Origin: Actinomycetota bacterium
GTDB taxonomy: Bacteria; Actinomycetota; Acidimicrobiia; IMCC26256; PALSA-610
Length of the DNA: 64,000 nt
Reading direction: 5' to 3'
Assembly: GCA_005779395.1 (NCBI GenBank)
Contig: SXJP01000017.1
Location: 124,001-188,000 of the forward strand
This document shows, piece by piece, positions 61,401 through 64,000 of this stretch. Below the pieces are notes generated by a model. That model saw nothing but the letters and a program-made list of their open reading frames with translations, made no database searches and was not told the DNA's origin. Both the position numbers and the translations under genes were made by a program. How positions within the stretch are numbered: the stretch's first letter is position 1; every line of letters starts with the position of its first letter.

Positions 61401-63246
61401 GTTGTCAACATCGATGCAGCTAGTCGCGGCCTTCGACCATCGGCATATCTTCCTCGACCCGACACCAGATGTAAACGCGAGCTTTATCGAACGCGAGCGC
61501 CTGTTTGGTCTAGCAACTTCAAGTTGGGATGACTACGACCGCACAAAGATCTCGACGGGCGGTGGCGTCTTTGCTCGCACAGCGAAATCGATTGAAATCA
61601 CACCAGAGATGCGAAACGTACTTGGGATCGTGCTCGACGCCGTCGTGCTCACGCCAGCCGAACTCATCAGTGCGATCATCCGCGCTCCGGTCACTTTGCT
61701 TTACAACGGTGGTATCGGAACTTATGTGAAGGCGAGCGACGAGAGCCACGAGCAGGTCGGTGACAAAGCGAACGACGCTGTCAGAGTCGATGGTCGCGAT
61801 CTTCGTTGTCAGGTCGTCGCCGAAGGCGGGAATTTGGGCCTTACGCAACTGGGCCGTATCGAGTTTGCCCTAGGCGGAGGGCGAGTCAATACCGATGCAA
61901 TCGACAACAGTGGTGGCGTCGACTGTTCCGATCATGAGGTGAATATCAAGATCTTGCTTGCAAGCGCAGCGGCGTCTGGTGCACTCGATAGCGCTCAGCG
62001 CAACGACCTCCTTGTTTCAATGACGCGAGATGTGACCAACTCCGTTCTCGCCGATAATCAAGCGCAAAATCGAGCACTTGCGATCGAGTCATTCCAGAGC
62101 CTCGCAGTGGCCGATGTGCACCTACGCCTAATGCATGCACTCGAAAAGCGTGGCGATATCAACCGCAGACTCGAGTACTTGCCCACCGACGAGGCCTGGC
62201 GCGCACGCAGGGCGAATGGTAAAGCGATGACCGCGCCTGAAATCTCGGTGCTCCTCGCCTACGCCAAGAACACTCTTTCGCAAGAAGTTCTCGTCACCGA
62301 CCTTCCCGACGATGTCGAAATGATCCACGACCTGCTCGCTTATTTTCCTGATGTTCTACGCACGAGATTCGAGGCAGAGATCTTGTCTCATCCACTTCGG
62401 CGTGAGATCTTGACGACCGTCCTTGTTAACAACATGGTGAATCGTGCAGGTGTCACCTTCGCCTTCCGGCTGCAGGAAGAAACTGGCGCATCGGCAGCAG
62501 AAATTGTCCGTGCACATTTGTCTTCCTGGAGAATTTTTGACCAGGACAGAGTTTGGGAAGCAATCGGATCGTGCGGATCGAACCTGTCTGGCAACGCGAA
62601 GGTCGGAATGTTCTTGGAAAGCGCGAAGCTCACTGAGCGGGGTGCTCGCTGGCTACTTCGCAACCGTCACTTTCCCGGTTCGGTTGCGAAAACCGTCGCC
62701 TTCTTTCGCGAAGCAATCGCAAGCGGAGCGCGCTGTCTGCCGTCTTTCTTGCGCGACACCGAACACGATTGGATCGTGTCGCATAGTTCGGCGCTGATCG
62801 CGCAGGGCGTGTCGGCAGACCTCGCACGGTTGATCGCCGAGCTCGATAGCCGTTACATGCTCCTCGATATTTCTGATCTAGCAGTCAGCCATTTTCGGAG
62901 CGTCGAGCAAGTAGCCGCCCTGCATTGTGCAATTGGCGCGCGCTTGGGCATCGACTGGCTACGTGATCGGGTCATCGAAGACCTGCGACGTGACGACCTG
63001 TGGCACTCGCTCGCCCGAGACGCACTACGTGATGACGCATATGCAGTTCATCGCGAAATCACAGACGCTGTCCTCGCGGCGACACAACCATCGATCTCGG
63101 CCGATGCCGCGCTTGACGAATGGATCGAGGCGCGTAGCGTCGCGGCTAGGCGCACAGCGACGGTAATTGAAGAAGTGCGAAGTCGCGGAGTGTTCGAAAT
63201 CTCGTCATTGTCCGTAGCCATACGCGCGTTGCGCGAACTTATCTAG
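58447..63246 (+). CDS. gdh: NAD-dependent glutamate dehydrogenase, large (about 180 kDa) type
   Basis: A 1599-residue enzyme of full length for the L-GDH family, which deaminates glutamate to 2-oxoglutarate with NAD+. The long N-terminal part has ACT-like regulatory regions (HTVVEVISDDMPFIVDSI, LRSELPxY-like SELPEYLRERAREP). The catalytic core near residues 790-1250 shows GGIRWSDRKEDFRTEVLGL, VPVGSKGGFVVKD with the catalytic Lys, GIGDMSGDVFGNGML and YNGGIGTYVKAS. A helical C-terminal domain follows. The GTG start behind TAGCCT points to a leaderless message. With gltBD in the same window it forms the opposite arm of glutamate balance. Confidence 0.93.
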   Translation: MVSTIDTDRLALIESVAGLAVAYVSSTDAPGLSEFIRILYSSADLDDLRSHRVEDLAGAARGLWKLGAHRLGAVPIVRVHNPSSNSEGWNCKHTVVEVISDDMPFIVDSILAELERHGLGLELALHPIVEVRRDAAGILLGVATTPSDTATVESFLHLEIERCPDPTRLALLESDLLRVLEDVKRSTGDWVKILAAVSRVVAEISASATIIDPTEANETRCLLEWMADHHFTFLGYQEFVFPNNGLAAILEPVADSALGLCRDPTAASVISAFSELPEYLRERAREPILLDVSKGETKSTVHRRSYFDCVTVKKFDAAGKVRGEHRFIGLWTSAAYHSNPIDIPVLRNKVSYVVSRAGLPRNSHSSKDLIAILEAYPRDELFQTTEAELYDTALGILGLHGRRRVCVFARVDRFERFASVIVYVPRDLYNTAIRLRIDAILREAFAATDSEFTARVTESSLARLHFILRCVPGHVPSVDVDDLELSIAAATRTWADDLTEHLISQHGDIFGSALSRKYAGAFPAGYQDSNLATTAAADIACLETMFESLNPILRLDAANTSDPHVFTIFHSQRLDLSDVMPRLTNMHVRVLDERPYQVKLSDGKVAIIERFGIMPSLITTHLDQDARRKFEEAFAAQLRGDCENDSYNGLVLAAGLTWREVVVFRAYGHYLRQIGTHFSQEYLASTLIEHPEVTRGLAELFTTRFDPSNNDSGDRISADIQVEIDKVASLDHDRILRRFLNLINATVRTNYFQTCSLGKAPYHFSFKLASAAVAELPRPVPVFEIFVYSPRVEGIHLRMGMVARGGIRWSDRKEDFRTEVLGLVKAQTVKNAVIVPVGSKGGFVVKDKPASGELPDDGLACYQVFVNGMLDLTDNLANGRVVPPQRTVRYDPDDTYLVVAADKGTAKFSDVANAIATERQFWLGDAFASGGSDGYDHKQMGITARGVWESVRQHLAILGIDADADPFSVVGIGDMSGDVFGNGMLLSTSMQLVAAFDHRHIFLDPTPDVNASFIERERLFGLATSSWDDYDRTKISTGGGVFARTAKSIEITPEMRNVLGIVLDAVVLTPAELISAIIRAPVTLLYNGGIGTYVKASDESHEQVGDKANDAVRVDGRDLRCQVVAEGGNLGLTQLGRIEFALGGGRVNTDAIDNSGGVDCSDHEVNIKILLASAAASGALDSAQRNDLLVSMTRDVTNSVLADNQAQNRALAIESFQSLAVADVHLRLMHALEKRGDINRRLEYLPTDEAWRARRANGKAMTAPEISVLLAYAKNTLSQEVLVTDLPDDVEMIHDLLAYFPDVLRTRFEAEILSHPLRREILTTVLVNNMVNRAGVTFAFRLQEETGASAAEIVRAHLSSWRIFDQDRVWEAIGSCGSNLSGNAKVGMFLESAKLTERGARWLLRNRHFPGSVAKTVAFFREAIASGARCLPSFLRDTEHDWIVSHSSALIAQGVSADLARLIAELDSRYMLLDISDLAVSHFRSVEQVAALHCAIGARLGIDWLRDRVIEDLRRDDLWHSLARDALRDDAYAVHREITDAVLAATQPSISADAALDEWIEARSVAARRTATVIEEVRSRGVFEISSLSVAIRALRELI

Positions 63247-63257
63247 GGGTTCTGCTC

Positions 63258-63269
63258 AACGCATGCGTT
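63258..63269. repeat. 12-bp palindrome between convergent genes
   Basis: AACGCATGCGTT is perfectly self-complementary and lies between the stops of the glutamate dehydrogenase and thiolase genes. It is too short for a clear terminator. Confidence 0.35.
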
Positions 63270-63271
63270 AG

Positions 63272-64000
63272 TCACGATGGCATTACTTCGATAACCGTTG
63301 CACTGCCCATGCCACCGCCAGCGCACATGCTCGCTACCCCGAATCCGCCGCCGCGGCGTTGAAGTTCGTGTATGAGCGTGACGATCATCCGCGCACCGGT
63401 AGCAGCAACCGGATGACCGAGCGAGCAACCGCTGCCATTGACATTTGTCTGCTCATGATCAATGCCGAGTATCCGCGTGCTCGCTACGCACATCGAGGCG
63501 AAAGCCTCGTTGATCTCAAACAACGAGATGTCACTGATGGCGAGTCGTGCGCGACCGAGTGCTTTTGGAATTGCCTTCGTTGGTCCGAGTCCGGTGTCTC
63601 GCGGCTCGAGCCCTGCTGAAGCCCAACTTTTGATCACTGCTAGCGGTTTTAGACCATGAGTCTTCGCGTAATCGCTGCTCACGATCATGACTGCGGCTGA
63701 ACCGTCGTTGAGCCCCGAGGAGTTGCCTGGAGTTATCGAAAAACCTTCGATCTCCGGGTGCAGTGGCTTTAGAGATCCAAGTTTTTCCATCGAGGTCTCG
63801 CGCGGGTGCTCATCAACTGAAAACACCTTGTTTGTTCCGTCGCGCATGGTTAACTCGATCGGAAATATTTCCGCCTCGAAGCGGCCTTCGCGCGTCGCTG
63901 CGAGGGCACGCACATGGGATGTGTATGCCCAGAAATCCATGTCTTCGCGTGTCACCCCAACTGCTTGGGCCGTGTTCCATCCGACAGTGATGCTCATGTC
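63272..64000 (-). CDS. Acetyl-CoA acetyltransferase / thiolase, C-terminal part (cut by window end)
   Basis: About 242 C-terminal residues of a thiolase are visible; the N-terminal part with the acylated Cys lies beyond the edge. Seen are a VGWNTAQAVGVTREDMD helix, NSSGLNDGSAAVMIVSSD, FEINEAFASM, the His motif GSGCSLGHPVAATG and the second catalytic Cys in SMCAGGGMGSA. It should act on a 3-ketoacyl-CoA, like the complete thiolase at 21457-22656, of which it is a distant paralogue. Confidence 0.88.
   Translation of the reverse strand, partial: DMSITVGWNTAQAVGVTREDMDFWAYTSHVRALAATREGRFEAEIFPIELTMRDGTNKVFSVDEHPRETSMEKLGSLKPLHPEIEGFSITPGNSSGLNDGSAAVMIVSSDYAKTHGLKPLAVIKSWASAGLEPRDTGLGPTKAIPKALGRARLAISDISLFEINEAFASMCVASTRILGIDHEQTNVNGSGCSLGHPVAATGARMIVTLIHELQRRGGGFGVASMCAGGGMGSATVIEVMPS

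Noticed and set aside
61519..61848. Antisense open frames within the glutamate dehydrogenase gene
   Set aside because: They are shadows of the long plus-strand gene, which has family motifs throughout.
1..64000. CRISPR arrays, insertion sequences, phage genes, rRNA
   Set aside because: No regularly spaced repeats, transposase or integrase motifs, or rRNA-like sequence were seen on either strand.

Overview
The window looks like a chromosomal segment of a high-to-mid GC actinobacterium, most likely of the class Acidimicrobiia (Ilumatobacter-like). Four things point there. The HU protein carries an actinobacterial lysine/alanine-rich tail. There are lipoproteins of the DUF4333 and DUF3558-like types. 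Two secreted proteins share a 'GYW...FGDA' beta-propeller-like repeat that I associate with this class. Many acyl-CoA, thiolase and AMP-ligase genes sit in small operons. Many genes also appear to start directly at the first codon behind a TAnnnT -10 element (leaderless mRNAs). No rRNA, tRNA, CRISPR array, insertion sequence or prophage was seen.

Layout. 1-466: start of an aldehyde dehydrogenase gene behind a KstR-like palindromic operator. 526-5345: minus-strand operon with a phosphatase, an acyl-CoA ligase, an isochorismatase-fold protein without its catalytic triad, an amidohydrolase and a DUF4333 lipoprotein. 5417-8570: gpmA, a GNAT enzyme, a membrane protein and a nucleotide cyclase. 8709-11756: a large secreted sugar-dehydrogenase-like protein. 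11892-18874: a branched-chain-amino-acid-type ABC importer compressed into three polypeptides: a LivH-LivM fusion, an MFS-LivF-LivG fusion and a binding lipoprotein. It is followed by a hexapeptide acyltransferase, a binding protein with no signal peptide and a HEAT-repeat protein. 21457-29569: thiolase, VIT-family transporter, gamma-carbonic-anhydrase-like protein, PhyH dioxygenase, secreted glucosaminidase, carboxylesterase and a histidine phosphatase.

29580-36084 holds three related His-rich exported proteins, a six-ligand diiron ferritin-like oxidase, an acyl-CoA dehydrogenase, aat, and an arsenate reductase gene (arsC) whose catalytic Cys12 codon is an in-frame UGA followed by a perfect hairpin: a candidate selenoprotein. 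36105-47051: acyl-CoA dehydrogenase, a secreted Calx-beta protein, glutamate synthase (gltB-gltD) with a structured leader that hides the ribosome-binding site, a cyclase-family hydrolase and a lipoprotein. 47052-53211: HU behind five phased A-tracts, a PilZ protein, an AMP-ligase/acyl-CoA dehydrogenase pair and a GGDEF-EAL protein. 53348-58359: an Ltp2/DUF35-like pair with a CMD-family protein and a ferredoxin, then a sugar-kinase/phosphatase operon. 58447-63246: the large NAD-dependent glutamate dehydrogenase. The window ends inside another thiolase gene.

Together the genes describe an aerobic heterotroph that degrades fatty-acid-like and perhaps steroid-like acyl-CoAs, imports amino acids or related solutes, and balances glutamate through GOGAT and the large GDH. 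Function calls come from reading the translated sequences; no database search was run.
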